NCBI GenBank assembly: GCA_028532985.1
Contig: JANCIK010000012.1
Span: 2,542,001 to 2,606,000, forward strand
Length of the DNA stretch: 64,000 nucleotides
DNA from: Stropharia rugosoannulata
Taxonomy: Eukaryota > Basidiomycota > Agaricomycetes > Agaricales > Strophariaceae
Reading direction: 5' to 3'
Below the pieces are notes generated by a model. It made no database searches. It saw nothing but the letters and a program-made list of their open reading frames with translations, and was not told the DNA's origin. The stretch's first letter is position 1. Every line of letters begins with the position of its first letter. The translations under genes and the position numbers were made by a program. Positions 1 to 11,589 of the stretch are shown here, in pieces.

Positions 1-2093
1 GGGTTAACAAGGTGGAGCGGGACTAGGACATTGATGTACGCGCACATTGAGTGGGAATCCATGTGAGGCGTACCGGTAGAAGTACATACAACGGAGAAGG
101 CTACAGCGCATTACGCATACGAGCGAGCGGGGCGGGCCGCAAGAAACGTAGTCGGAGCGAAGGTGCATTCCTATATCGCGGTGGGTACACCGGGAGGTAG
201 GTTAGCAAGACAGAGAGCAGGTTAGCAAGACAGGACTGCGCGGTGACGCTGCATTCGCATTGCAGGCGCTCTACAGAGCGGGATGGGGCAGGGCGAGGTG
301 AATGCTCAGAAGCAGTGCTGGTGGGTGGTTAGGATAAGAGTCATCGTAGTGAGTGCATTCAGATATGTGTGGAACATTATCGAAGGGACACGCCTGGTGC
401 TAAAGCGCTGGGAGCTGAGAGCCAGGTTGACGATGGGACCTCGAGGTCGAGTCGAATGCAGCGCACATCCGCTGCACGAGCGAGCAGGCTGATTATATAT
501 CGCGGGAGCCAGGCGGGGGTAAGAATTGACAAGTGAAGTGAAGGGAAACAGATATCGAATGGAGTGGCTTTAAAAATCATTCGAGACTTGGTGCCAGCCC
601 GAATCACAATGTAGTGGGAGAGTGCGCGTGCGGACGCGGGCAGGCAAACATACATGCAGTCCTTCAGGGGACACAATGTATAAAACGGGAGTGCGGGAGT
701 GCGCGCAAGGAGGCCCGATCAACGGCCATACCTATACATTCTGGAGCCGCTTAGTTGGCGGAGTGCGGTTGCATACCATTATTATGGTGGGACGCGTCGT
801 GGAACAGGGGATGTAGAGAAGTGGGTGGGCATAATATGATGGAACAAGGTGGGTCAGTGGCTGAACAGAGAGGGTCTAGCCGGAGGGGTTATCCGAGACG
901 GAACGGAGAACAGGAATGGCAGAAAACGTACCACGCATGTCTCGACGCATAAACCTGCAGAACGGGGCAGGCTGAAAGTATCGGGACCGTCCAATGAGCC
1001 AAATCTTCAACATGCTGCATGCACTGAAGCAGACCTGAAGTTATATATATATATGTATACGCCAGCTACATACAGCCATATTTCCTCAAATATAAGGCAG
1101 GACGTCGTGCCCCCCGGACGAGGCAATGCGTGTAAGTCGCAGGACCGATCGACTGCGGGGGACAGGGCGTGTTAGAATGCTGCGCGGGATGTAGCGGATG
1201 GTACGAGACGCGGCGCGGCGGGTGGTGCGTAGAGTCGACCATCAAAGACGCACCCCCGAGTCCCGTGATGAGCGAGATAACGGGCTCAGATAGGATTACA
1301 GGAGGGATGGATGGGCATTTGCGGCAGGGACGAACACAGCACGCACAGAGAGAAACAGTTTATGCAGTGCGCATCGCGGGTCCGTGGGGGGAGGGAGGCG
1401 ACGTAGATCAAGGGTCGTAAGGAGGTGGAAAGCATGACAGCCATGAGTATCACGCATAGCGCACTCCAAGAAGGTAGGGATGAGGTGGACTGGTCACGGG
1501 CGCGGATGGGTGGTGCCCGTCCCGAGGATGGCCAGACTTTGGACGCGACGCCACGCGCGTGCGCATACAGGGACAGAACGGGGTACGCGCGTAGCAGACG
1601 GGGAAGCAGGCTCTACATAGGACAGCAGCCGTAAACTTGTGCTGAAGTAGCATGCAAAGGTACGTACCATTACCAGCTCGGTTTTCTGTGCGGGAATGCC
1701 TTACGTGCTACTCCCTGAGCCCTCCTCCCCACCAGTCGCTATCTTGTCAGTCGCGTCCTCGCAGGGCATTTCATGAGTGGCTTCCGTATTCATTTTGTCA
1801 TAGTCCCTACGCATTCGTGTCGCAGACAGCAACAGTTCAGAAACACGATCACAATGAGCGGAAGTCGGTCAGAGACCCCGTTGTAGGAGGCGTCGAAGAC
1901 GAAACAATGAACAGAACATGTCGCATACTCTTGAGCCGACCGACCGGCATCTCGCCTGCGTACTCCAAAAATGGAACACGACGTATAGCAAGTGAACAGG
2001 ACAAATAGCGACACGACGCGAGCCAGCGCAGAACAGAAACCAAACGGTGACACCGCAGGAGGTAGATAGGAGGTTAATGCGGTGTACTTGAGG
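1..2093 (+). repeat. R1 repeat, copy a (decayed, GC-rich)
   Basis: There is no credible gene here: open frames are short, overlap on both strands and resemble no family. The block aligns by eye with 2094-5535 and 5536-7480. Shared anchors are the opening GGTTAAC...GGAGCGGGACT, the CTATATCGCGGTG...CACCGGG segment near 170-215, and a closing block near 1860-1975 with ACCCCGTTGTAGGAGGCG and a CCGACCGGCAT...CCAAAAATGG end. The start is cut by the window edge. The nature of the parent element is unknown. Confidence 0.6.
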
Positions 2094-5000
2094 GCGGGTT
2101 AACGGGCTGGAGCGGGACTGGTCGGAACACATGGGGGACATTGATGTATACGCGCACTGAGCGGGCGTGCGTGTTAGGCGACCAGGTAAAAGTACATTCA
2201 GCGGAGGAGGTCACAGCATACCGCGCACATGGTCGAGCGGGGCGGGCATCGAGGGACGTAGTCAGAGCGAAGGTACATCCCTATATCGTGGTGAACGCAC
2301 CGGGGAGCGGGTGAGCAGGACAGGACAGCGCGGGACGTAGGCCAATGGATAGGGAACGAAGGGGGTGGAGACGGGGGGGACTGGGCGCAGGGTTGGCCAA
2401 GGGAGCTCATGGTTGAGAGCAGCAAGCGGGGTCCGCGAGTTGCGAGGACACACAATTGACCCCGACGCATGGAGTGCCCACGAGCGGGACCAGATCTGCG
2501 ATCTAAAAGAGGCGCCGTGTATATCCCGTCACCCTCTTCGTCTCTCCTCTAATCACCGGTATCCCTCGGCCTTTCCTCGAGACTCGTATGCCCTGGCCCA
2601 TCTCCGTGCTCCTGCGCCCTCCCACACTCACCGCTCACCCCCATCCATCCCGTGCCTTCCTCCCCTGCTTGTTCCCCCCTCCCCTTGTACCAGAGCGCAC
2701 ATGCAAGGCCGCTGGAGGGCGTGCTAGCATAACCTGTGCGCGTGGCCCACTCCGTCAGGTTCGATGGGGCAGTATCCACTACGATGCGACGCGCGGGACG
2801 AGATGCGGTAAACGGAACGGGAACGACCAATGTGATGGGCGCGGTGCGTGAAACCGTGCACCAAGAACGCACGCCCGAGTCGGACGGACCGCACATCCAC
2901 TACACGAGCAAGCATGCTAAATGTGTATCGCGGGAGCGTGGCCGGATACATACGCAGGAGGGAGGGATGGGTGCGGGACGGGAACGGAGACGGAATGGGA
3001 GTACAACGGGCTGCATTGCTCACGGACGCAATGTCTTCATGCGCATCGAGCCCCGGTCAAATTGGGCGGGTCATAGTACGACGCGACACGACGTCACTGA
3101 GCTGGATGGAGTGAGACGAATACCCCCGGGACAAGATCCACCGAACGCGGAAGGGATAAGATGCATGGACCGGGACCTGGTGTGATGCAGATATAGGCGC
3201 GCATCGATATCGCGGGCGAGCGGGAGCGGGGCCTGGACGAGGAGTCATGAGATTATGAGAGGGATGGACGGGGGGTCGCAGAATGAGCGTGCACGGGCAA
3301 GGATGTACGGGCACGCAAGCCGATGCGTGTATGGGATACTTGCATGAACGGCGGGGTGAACCACTATGCATCATGTATGCTGGATCTTCCGGGACGGCGC
3401 CTCACCCGCAGCGCAGTTTGGGAAGGCACATCGCGGGGAGGCAAGGTGCGTCGAGGAGCATCCAACGGAAGGCGGGGAAATGCTTATATGCCACCTGGTA
3501 TATCCGCATGCCCGAGTACTTGAGTAAGCGGATCCGGATCCGGACCACATAGAGCGAACCCCAAGAAGGGCGAGGATGCAAATATAACCAACGCCGGCTG
3601 TTAGAAGTAGTAAGACCCAAAGCTGGCGGCCAGTTGTATCAAATTACTGTGCGACCACGAGGGTGTCTCTGTGATGTCATAGAAGGGATGCGGGAGAGCG
3701 GGGTACATCACAGAGATGGCCGGACGTTGGACGTGACTGGCGCGACTCTGCAGAGAAGGCCGTCGAGTGGGGTGATTTCAAGACCTAGACAAGTAGAAGG
3801 CAGAGAACGCGGCTAGGGGCGGCGAGGGCAGCGGGCTAGTCGAACAAAGCAAGCGTAAACACCCGCCGAGGCGGAAGAAATACGAGCACGTACCTCGCTA
3901 TGCGAACGAGGAGAGGTATAGCAGGACCTACGGCATGCAGACGTTAGTGAACTGGGTAAATAATGTGCAAAGAGGCTCTTCAAAGGGCGGGGGCCGTAAA
4001 CGTGTGCTGAGACATGGCAAGACAGACACGTACCTAGAACTACACGTCGCACAGATGCATCGCATTCATGATCCAGTTAGTCTCTCCTCTCCTCTCCTCC
4101 CCTTTTACACAATAATAATGGCCCGTGTTTTAGTTTGCCATCTTGTACTCTAGGCTATAACCCCCGTGCTCGCAAGACACGTGGTGAGCAGATCCAGTTC
4201 CGTGCTTCCCTTTTATTCAAATCCATAAGCCAGTGTCACAACCAGCAATGGTAGAGAAACGAACCCTATTGAGGTGTAGAGGCGGCAAGGACGAAACGAC
4301 ACATGTAGACGGTGGGTGGGATGGGGACGGATCTGAGAGGACGGGCTCCACGAACACAAAGAGTATAAACGTGAGCCGCGAAATGTGTGATACGTGGAAG
4401 TGACTGGATTTTCGGATGAGCTGACGCGTAGCACAATCTCAGGTCTGCAGAAGGCGGAGAGCAGTGAACTGGAAAAAGGACGGGGAATGAGTCACTAAAA
4501 TAAACTTCATAGACAACAGAGACACGTAACCATATCTCCACCCTTGTTATAGCGGGTCTCAATGTACTCTTCGAGCACGCAATCTACACCCAGTGACGCG
4601 CCCGATTCACTCTCTCCTCTCCCAACCACGGTCGACCTGCTATTGCTATCTTGCTATTCACGTCCTCACAAGACACGTCATGAGTAAGTCTAGTTCCGCG
4701 TGCCCGTGCTGTTTCGTTGAATTGCATATGTTTTAGGGTCGCAATCAGCCACGGTCTAAAGACACAGGTACGATGAGAATAAATTGTCGAGGTTCCATGT
4801 AGGAGGCGGCGAAGACGAAACGTCGTACGTGGTACGTGGCTGTGTAGTTTACTTTTCATTGCTCGGCATTGCCCGTGTGCTCCAAAATTAGATCAGGAGT
4901 TTGCGGCCCGTCGACCCAGCCAACCAGGGCGCCTGGAGATCTTTAACTGACGAGCAACAACAGACTCTACTCACGAGATGCCACATCAACAGAATAAATC

Positions 5001-5535
5001 ACATTAATTGAGTAAGCAATACAACCCAAGACTACCGGACCATCTTAAATGGTTCGTCCAGGGGCGGACATTGGACGACACCGTGGACAAGCTTCGAGTG
5101 AAGCGCGCCTCGAGGTTGCAAGCGCACTGCGTAATTCATACAGCTCAGATACACTCCGTGCAATAAAAATTGGGATTTTAAGAAATAGATAGATCCAAAT
5201 TACAGGATGGACGGAGTATATATAAAGATCAATACAATACAAACTCGATAGGCCACCGATGCGTGACCGGCGGGCATTAGATACCGCGGGGGGTGACTTA
5301 AAGTAGAGATTACAATCTTCAAGTGGAGAGGGCACATTAGAGCTTGGCAAGAGAGGGGGTGCAAAGTCTGCACAGCGACGAGCAGGAGTGGCGGGGCCGG
5401 AAGTGAAGGTAGTTGGGGTGTACCGGATTGAACAGGCAGACGATCATAGAAGGGGCATCGTGGGCGTGAGTCACGATGCATACAGTCGGAGTTGGCACGC
5501 GAGCATGTAGGCAGGTTAATGCAAATGCGATGTAC
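2094..5535 (+). repeat. R1 repeat, copy b (with extra internal sequence)
   Basis: This copy repeats the opening of copy a (GGTTAACGGGCTGGAGCGGGACTGG at about 2098 differs by a few bases) and the CTATATCG...CACCGGGGAGCGGGTGAGCA segment at 2279-2320. The pyrimidine-rich stretch 2600-2720 followed by GTGCGCGTGGCCCACTCCGTCAGGTT recurs at 7960-8100 and 11930-12050. The segment 3526-3610 recurs at 6475-6570 and 13140-13240. The closing block lies at 4690-4890. Sequence 4900-5535 is not matched elsewhere by eye. No gene is seen. Confidence 0.55.
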
Positions 5536-7480
5536 TTGATGGACGGGTAAGCTGGAGCAGGACCGGTCGAGGAACGGGGGAAATACAATATATGTCTGTG
5601 GAGAGCAGAAGCGCGTGGGAGGCGATCCAGTCGAGCTACACATAGCCTCTTGAGCAGTTTATAGTTGGCGGGAAGGGGGGACAAAGGGCAACGCAGGACA
5701 TAGCTACACATGACCGAGAGGGGAGAGACTCACGAGACATAGTCGGAACGAGCGTGAACACATATCTTTTCAGGGAAAACACCGGGGGAGGGGTGAGCAA
5801 GAAAGGACGGCGCGGGAGGGGGGCCACTGGCTGGGGACGAAGGAAGTGGACATGGTCTCACCGGAAATGGCCTGTAAAACCCATAAAGGAATTTGTGGAC
5901 GTTTGGCTCGACGCTGCCTGGGTGAAGGGACAGCGGCACGCACGGTTATGCAGCGCGCACGATGAAGGCACAAACGGCCGACTGAAGTCGGATGTGTAAT
6001 TGTAATGTATGTCGTATGTTGCTTGGGAGTCGTGTAAGGCGTCCTCAGAAGGCGGGGGAAAGCACGCCAGCCAGCACACATCCGCGTGCGCGAGTACTCG
6101 ACCCTGCAGACCTGAGGCTTGCAGAGCCCAATGGTAAAGAGCGATTAGGAGCGCACGGGCTGCCTCCACGTCGTGGAGGAAGAGGGTGGGCTGGCGGGCT
6201 TTGTCGTGGAGATGGCCGGACTTTGGACATTATGCGAGGCCTGTGAGGTGCTGGAGGGCAGAGCGGTGCATCGAGGGTGAGGTGAGGCGGGTACAGGATG
6301 GTGTATGCAGGAGCGGGGAAGGATGTACGCTGGATTTTTTGTGAAAGCGCGTCAGCCGCCGGGCCGCTGTGGAAGGCCCATCGCGGGGACGGCGAGGTGC
6401 ATGAAGGTGCACCCAATGAAAGCAGGAAAAGGTCCATACGCCAGTTGGTACATCCGCATGCACGAGTACTTGAATAAGCGGATCAGAATCCGGACCACAC
6501 AGGGTGCACTCCAAGAAGGGCGGGAATGAATATGGAACCAAGACAGGCTGTTAGGAGTAGTAGGACCTGAAGCCGGCGCTCAGTGGCATCAAATTACAAT
6601 GCGACCACGGCATTTGTCTCTACAATATCAAGGAGGGGACGCAGGTGAGCGGAGCACATCGAGGAGATAGAAGGACGTTGGATGCAACTAGCGCGAGTGT
6701 GCAGAGAGGGCCGGCGAGGGGAGGTCACATTTGTTCAAGCCTACAAGTAGCAAGACCTGCACAAGCAGAGGGCAGCAAGGGCAGTGAGGGAGACGGAGAC
6801 GATGGGCTATTTAGGCACAGCAGGCCTAAACGAGGCCGGGGAAAACGGGTTCGAGCGGTATACAGACAAGATCACATGTAACATGCTCTAATGAATACAC
6901 AGAGCAGTGGGCTGAGCGAACAACGGCAGCAGCCCTAAACTGAAATGTACCATCACCTTCCAAGGGCCAACTAGGTTGGGAATGCCATGCACATCTCACA
7001 GGCATCCCATCCAGTCACTCTCTCCTCTCCTCTCCATAGCCGCCCAAACAGGTCATATTTGCTATCCTGTACTCCTTGTCCTCGCAAGACACGTCGTGAG
7101 CAGGTCAGGTTTGCACCCACTGTATTCCGTACATTTCAGTGTCGCAGGTATCTAGAGTTTGAGAGCACGAACATGACGTGTAGAGGCGGTAACGATAGAA
7201 AAAGACGTACGTGGCTGTACAGATATACTCTTCCCGACCGGCATTGCCCGCGTGCCCCAAAAATGGATGGCATCTGCCCTCGAGGCGCCCGCTCTCAATG
7301 TATAGTCATTATAATCCCGTTGGCAGATCAAAGAAGATCAGAGATGTGTAAAATTGATTATGTGTGTGCGAGAGACGACTTGTGTGGTCGTCTTGAGGGA
7401 GTATGTTCAAAGAAAGGATCAAAATTAATTAATGACTTGTGTCTGTGCGAGCTACGGCTGAATATGAATGCAAGTGGGTG
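5536..7480 (+). repeat. R1 repeat, copy c
   Basis: This is the third successive R1 copy, opening with GGGTAAGCTGGAGCAGGACC and closing with the block at 7130-7265 (ATTCCGTACATTTCAG, then ACGTACGTGGCTGTACAG, then a GACCGGCATTGCCCG end). The same closing block is best preserved at 29535-29710. Frames on both strands are short and mutually overlapping, so I call no gene. Confidence 0.55.
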
Positions 7481-7700
7481 GTAAATTAACTGCCTACCTA
7501 CATGTACACGACGTCCTTATATACTGTAAACTCTTGATATATAAATAAAAAATAGTCCTCCTGACTCCTGACTCCTGAGCACCAACCGTATTCTTCAGGA
7601 ATATTCTTGCAACTATAACTATGTCCGAGACTAGAAGATGTACTCCCCTGTACCATACCAAATCGATAGGATCTGTGTCCACGCAGATCGGACTCCTTAC
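7480..7700 (-). repeat. AT-rich repeat, inverted partner of 24060-24290
   Basis: The 220-bp stretch starting GGTAAATTAACTGCCTACC reappears as a reverse complement at about 24060-24290. Shared features are the TATATAAATAAAA tract, a segment meaning AATATTCTTGC...ACTATGTCCGAGA in this copy, and the terminal GGTGGTAAATTAACTGCC. No coding potential is seen. Confidence 0.5.
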
Positions 7701-7739
7701 AGATGATACACATTAATGACACATAAATAGAGTACACAA

Positions 7740-8430
7740 GCTCACCACTTAGAAGGCTAAAGCGCTGGGATCTGAGAGCCAGGTTGGCCATGGGACCTCG
7801 AGGTTGAGAGCAACGTACGGGGTCCGCGGATTACGAGCGGCGCATAATCATGCCCGACGCAAGCAGTGCCCACAAGAGGTAAACGTCTCCCCTCTTCGCC
7901 TCTTTCCTGATCACCTTACCCATCCCTCCTGCGCGTCACCTCTACCACTCCTGCGCCCTCCCGCGCTCAACGCTCACCCGCGTCCATCCCGCGCATCCCT
8001 CCCCCTCCTTGTCCCCTTCCCTTGTCATACCAGTGCGCGCATGCTAGAACGTAAAACGATGCGCTAGCAGAACTTAAGCGCGTGCCCCACTCCGGCAGGT
8101 TGGATGGGGCGGTGCCCACTACGATGCGAGGCGCGGGACGGGATACGACGAACAAAACGGGATACAAGCGATAAGATGGGCGCGGCGCACGAACAAACAG
8201 GCGGAAATGTATGTCGCGGGGAACACAGGAGGGATGGGTGGGCGCGGGCGGGGATGTAAATGAAACCAAGACTGGCCGGGAGAACTACTAACACCTGAGG
8301 ACGGGGCGCGGCGCTCAGTGGTATTAAGCTATTATACGACCAAGGGGATTCCCGCTGAGGAGGGAGGGAGGGCGGGAACTTCGCGGAGATGACAGACGTT
8401 GGACGCAACTAGCGAGACGGTGCTCCCTGG
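7740..8430 (+). repeat. R1 repeat fragment d
   Basis: The segment AAAGCGCTGGGATCTGAGAG matches 400-420 of copy a. The pyrimidine-rich tract and GTGCCCCACTCCGGCAGGTT at 8070-8105 match copy b and the copy at 11.6 kb. It ends near 8430, where the sequence becomes AT-rich. No gene is seen. Confidence 0.5.
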
Positions 8431-8633
8431 TCTAGTCCAATATAATTTTATAAGCATTTACTGTTGAAGATAAGTAATAAGCTGTACTCGCTCTGACCCG
8501 TACAGTTGTGCACATCACAGGCCATATGTACATACGTCTTTCTCGAACCCCAAAAATGTCTTCTCCGTACTCTGTCTGAGTGATGCCAGTGAACATGTGT
8601 GCAATGTTTATGTGACATTTATGCGTATCATAT

Positions 8634-8830
8634 GTGGACTTTCCCCGTTTTGATTCTCTCAGGAATCGCACTCACGAGATGCTCTACGTTCAGAGCGGGT
8701 CGGGGGACGGACGTCGTCGCTATCTATTTTTGGAGCGCTTGGTCAATGCCGCCCGCGCAACGAAGACTAAGCTACACAGCCACGTATGTTCGTTTCGCCT
8801 TCACTGCCTCCTACTTACAAGTTGCGTAAA
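8634..8830 (-). repeat. R1 closing block, inverted fragment
   Basis: Read on the minus strand this gives the R1 closing block (TAGGAGGCAGTGAAGGCGAA, then ACGTGGCTGTGTAGCTTA, then CGGCATTG and CCAAAAATAG). It is the one R1 piece I see in the opposite direction, lying just left of the GTCCGTGCA element. The stretch 8430-8634 holds nothing I recognise. Confidence 0.45.
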
Positions 8831-8970
8831 ATACCTCCGGGACTCCTGGACGACTTACAATAAACTTTCTTGTGCACTTGGAGTACAAAAATATGCGGCA
8901 ATTAGGTACTGTGGGGAATGGGAAGCGCGGAACTGGACCTGCTCAATGCTCACGATGGGGCACCAAGAAA

Positions 8971-9055
8971 AGTCCGTGGCAACGTCCGTGGCACGTCCGT
9001 GCATCCGTGCAAGGTCCGTGCAAACAGGTGTAAGTCCGTGCAAAGTCCGTGCAAA
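8971..9055 (+). repeat. GTCCGTGCA subterminal array, left end of element 1
   Basis: About seven degenerate units (GTCCGTGGCA, GTCCGTGCA, ATCCGTGCAA and similar) follow the terminal inverted repeat directly. The array resumes at 9835-9900 after the inserted 766-bp element, so the insertion went into it. Confidence 0.8.
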
Positions 9056-9821
9056 TATGGCAGATATATTGTGCAAAAAGTTTGGCTGTTTTTTGCAGAA
9101 GTAGACAGCAGTTTGCACGAGGTTGTTGAGGTTTGGTTCGCTATACAAAGTTGTTATGTATTTGTGACGAAGTTGAATTGTGTTTCAAATGCGAAGTTAA
9201 CAAGAGTAGCGAAGTTACTTCTTTCAATTCAGACCAAGTTGTAGACAATTATGCTAAGTTATTTGCCTTGTCAATTTAACGCTTGTCTAGATATGACTGC
9301 CCCACACTACTATATGTTTACCATTATTATCCATAAGATAAAACCCTTCCGAAAAAGCTCTTTTGGCTTCTTCAGTGTCATTGCTACCATTCACAAATGA
9401 CCTGCTCAAATGTGAGTATCTAGCTCAACCAAATATTGCATTTAACGTCACATATGTGATAATGGACTCACATTGCTGAATTTGTGTGACATTTATTAGC
9501 ACTACATGATAAAGGAATTAATTAATGCGTTACTAAGGTTTTCAAGTCTGATTATTATGTTTGGGCCAACAGAACTTCGCGCCAGTATATAAACATCATA
9601 GATAAAAGGAACTTGTGTATAAAAAATTAATTTGGGACTCCGTATTTTTACCTGAGAACTTCGATTAAGATAACTGGTGCAACATCACCAATCCTGTATA
9701 AACTTCGATCAAAATGAACAGCTTTGGGTAAGATTTGTGAAGATCTGTAAACATCGGTGAAAAACATCAAAAATGGGCTACTTCGACAAAAATATATTTA
9801 TTGCACAATATATGTTCCATA
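9056..9821 (-). mobile_element. Internal-deletion derivative of the 10.4-kb rve transposon
   Basis: This 766-bp element is an inverted, shortened copy of the transposon at 34948-45323. From 9821 leftwards it matches the first ~400 bp of that element (to about 35345); from 9056 rightwards it matches the last ~390 bp, including the final codons of the integrase gene (compare CCATTCACAAAT at 9390 with the minus strand at 44940). The join lies near 9403-9420. Ends are TATGGCAGATATATTGTGCA and its counterpart TGCACAATATATGTTCCATA. The flanks share only CAAA (9052-9055 and 9822-9825). It encodes nothing and would depend on an integrase in trans. Confidence 0.8.
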
Positions 9822-10559
9822 CAAATTAGCTGTAAGTCCGTGTAAATTAGTCGCAAGTCCGTGCACACATCCGCGATGCGTCCGTGCAAGACAAAAATTC
9901 ATATGTGCAGCTAGGATTAATAAAAATATAAGAACAGATATATGTATCTACTATTTCAACAAATTATTGCAATGGCCTCGCTTGCAAATATACTCCACGA
10001 CTAGGTATTTGGTAGTTTCCTATACCAACATATGTCGTGTATCTATTTAAGTGCAATTTAGGCTGCAATTTTACTTCCACTGATGCTCGAAGAGTACGCG
10101 AAGTGTAATAATCCGGGCGCGGCTATAGTGGAAATGAATGATATGGCAGATTACAATGTCCAGGTAAGGTACTTACCTCTTTGTCACCGTAATCTCAATG
10201 TTTTAGTGTGACATTGGATGGACCGTTTCCAGTCTCCAGTACTCGTAGTGACAGCCAAGTGTCTCGAAGGTTTTGTAGTAGCTCTGAGCATTCAATAACT
10301 GCAATTACCTTTCACTTCAGGCATACAATTCTGCCACCCTAAACTCGTTAGTGAAATACTAGATAAAATATCTACTTGTTATCCGGTACATAACCAAAAC
10401 TATCATTGCAATAAATGACTATGTGGCGATTTTCTTAAAATACGACTGCCCTCCTTACGTTAATTGAAGACTTAAGAGCATGTATTCGTTTATTAACCAT
10501 TCCAATATGTTGAATTACCACTTTGTGCTCAGTTTCAGAACCTCATAGTGTGCGTGTGT

Positions 10560-10765
10560 GTCTGTACAATATCCGTGCAAGTTTATGTGCGTCCGTGCAA
10601 CATCCGTGCAACATCCGTATGCATCCGTGCAGCGTCCGTGCATGTCCGTGCATGTCCGTGCAGCGTCTGTGCGCGTCCGTGCGCATCCGTGCAGCGTCCG
10701 TGTACGTCCGTGCGATGTCCGTGCGCGTCTGTGCAAAGCCAGTGCATGTCCGTGCCGGGGCCTGA
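10560..10765 (+). repeat. Internal GTCCGTGCA array of element 1
   Basis: About eighteen units of 9-11 bp (CATCCGTGCAG, CGTCCGTGCA and close variants) run without unique spacers. Open frames across it are low-complexity by-products of the repeat. Sequence 9900-10560 and 10770-11280 is AT-rich and holds no gene that I can see. Confidence 0.8.
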
Positions 10766-11279
10766 GAGTGTCCCAGGGCTTTGTTCAAATAATACATGTC
10801 ATTGCTGATTCCATTGGGTTGAAGTACGTCCAAATGTAGCGTTCAAGTTCTAGCCCTACACTGACCCGGCAATAACTAGCCGTGCTGGCATTCTGTGGAA
10901 AAAACAATGCCGAGTCAACGCCGTTGTCATTTTATACATGCCGGGTCACGGCACGCCTGTTGCAGCTTGTGCCGATACATTTATAAATTATATGTAAGCT
11001 GCACTCGTACTAAGTAGGGAATTCATACGCTTGGTTGATTTCAACTCGATTTACTAACATCTCCGTTATATTGATGATCCGATATGATACTATATAATTA
11101 ATATCGGTTGAATTGTTGACTCCCCAATTCTGAAACATGCGGGACTAATCATATATAGCGTTGATTGCCTCACTGAACCTTGTGTCCCACATACAGAGAA
11201 AAGAAGTAAGACTATTGGCACTAGTAAACAAAAGTATTTATCCAGTTCCTCTGCTTCTAAACAAACTTTGTTGCTTTCA

Positions 11280-11417
11280 TGCCATCCGTGTTTGTCCGTG
11301 CAGCCCGTGTGCATCCGTGCAATTCATGCAAAGTCCGTGCAGAGTCCGTGCAAATGAAGCTAAAACCGTGCAGAGTCCGTGCAACACTGCACGGACGCGC
11401 ACGGACGTGCACGGACT
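11280..11417. repeat. GTCCGTGCA array, right end of element 1
   Basis: Units run in the forward sense to about 11388, then flip to the complement (GCACGGAC) for the last three units before the terminal repeat CGGACTTTTCTGTAGGCCC. Forward and reversed units form a potential hairpin at the element end, as also seen at 26458-26572. Confidence 0.75.
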
Positions 11418-11589
11418 TTTCTGTAGGCCCCTCACGATGTATGAAGTGGAGTGAGTGATAGGTACGTCTTTGTGCTGCCTGCCTATGTGAGAGGACAAGT
11501 TTATGGTCTTCACTGCTTTCTCCTGCTGCGCGTCTCTGTGATTGCATAGCGAGGTACGTGCTCCGGTGCTTGTATCTGGCCCGCCTCGG

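Larger units (their letters stand above)
8958..11430. mobile_element. Non-autonomous Mutator-like element 1 (GTCCGTGCA family)
   Basis: The left end reads GGGCACCAAGAAAAGTCCGTG; the reverse complement of the right end reads GGGCCTACAGAAAAGTCCGTG. The 9 bases CTCACGATG occur immediately outside both ends (8949-8957 and 11431-11439), a clean 9-bp target-site duplication. Such a duplication is typical of Mutator-like elements. Inside are arrays of about 10-bp units (GTCCGTGCA) next to both ends and a further array at 10560-10765. There is no transposase, so movement would need one supplied elsewhere. It is split by the element at 9056-9821. The family name is inferred only from duplication length and structure. 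Confidence 0.75.

Noticed and set aside
10560..10765. Possible CRISPR-like array (regular GTCCGTGCA units)
   Set aside because: Units are 9-11 bp, directly adjacent with no spacers, and the sequence is eukaryotic; it is a minisatellite-type array within a transposon.
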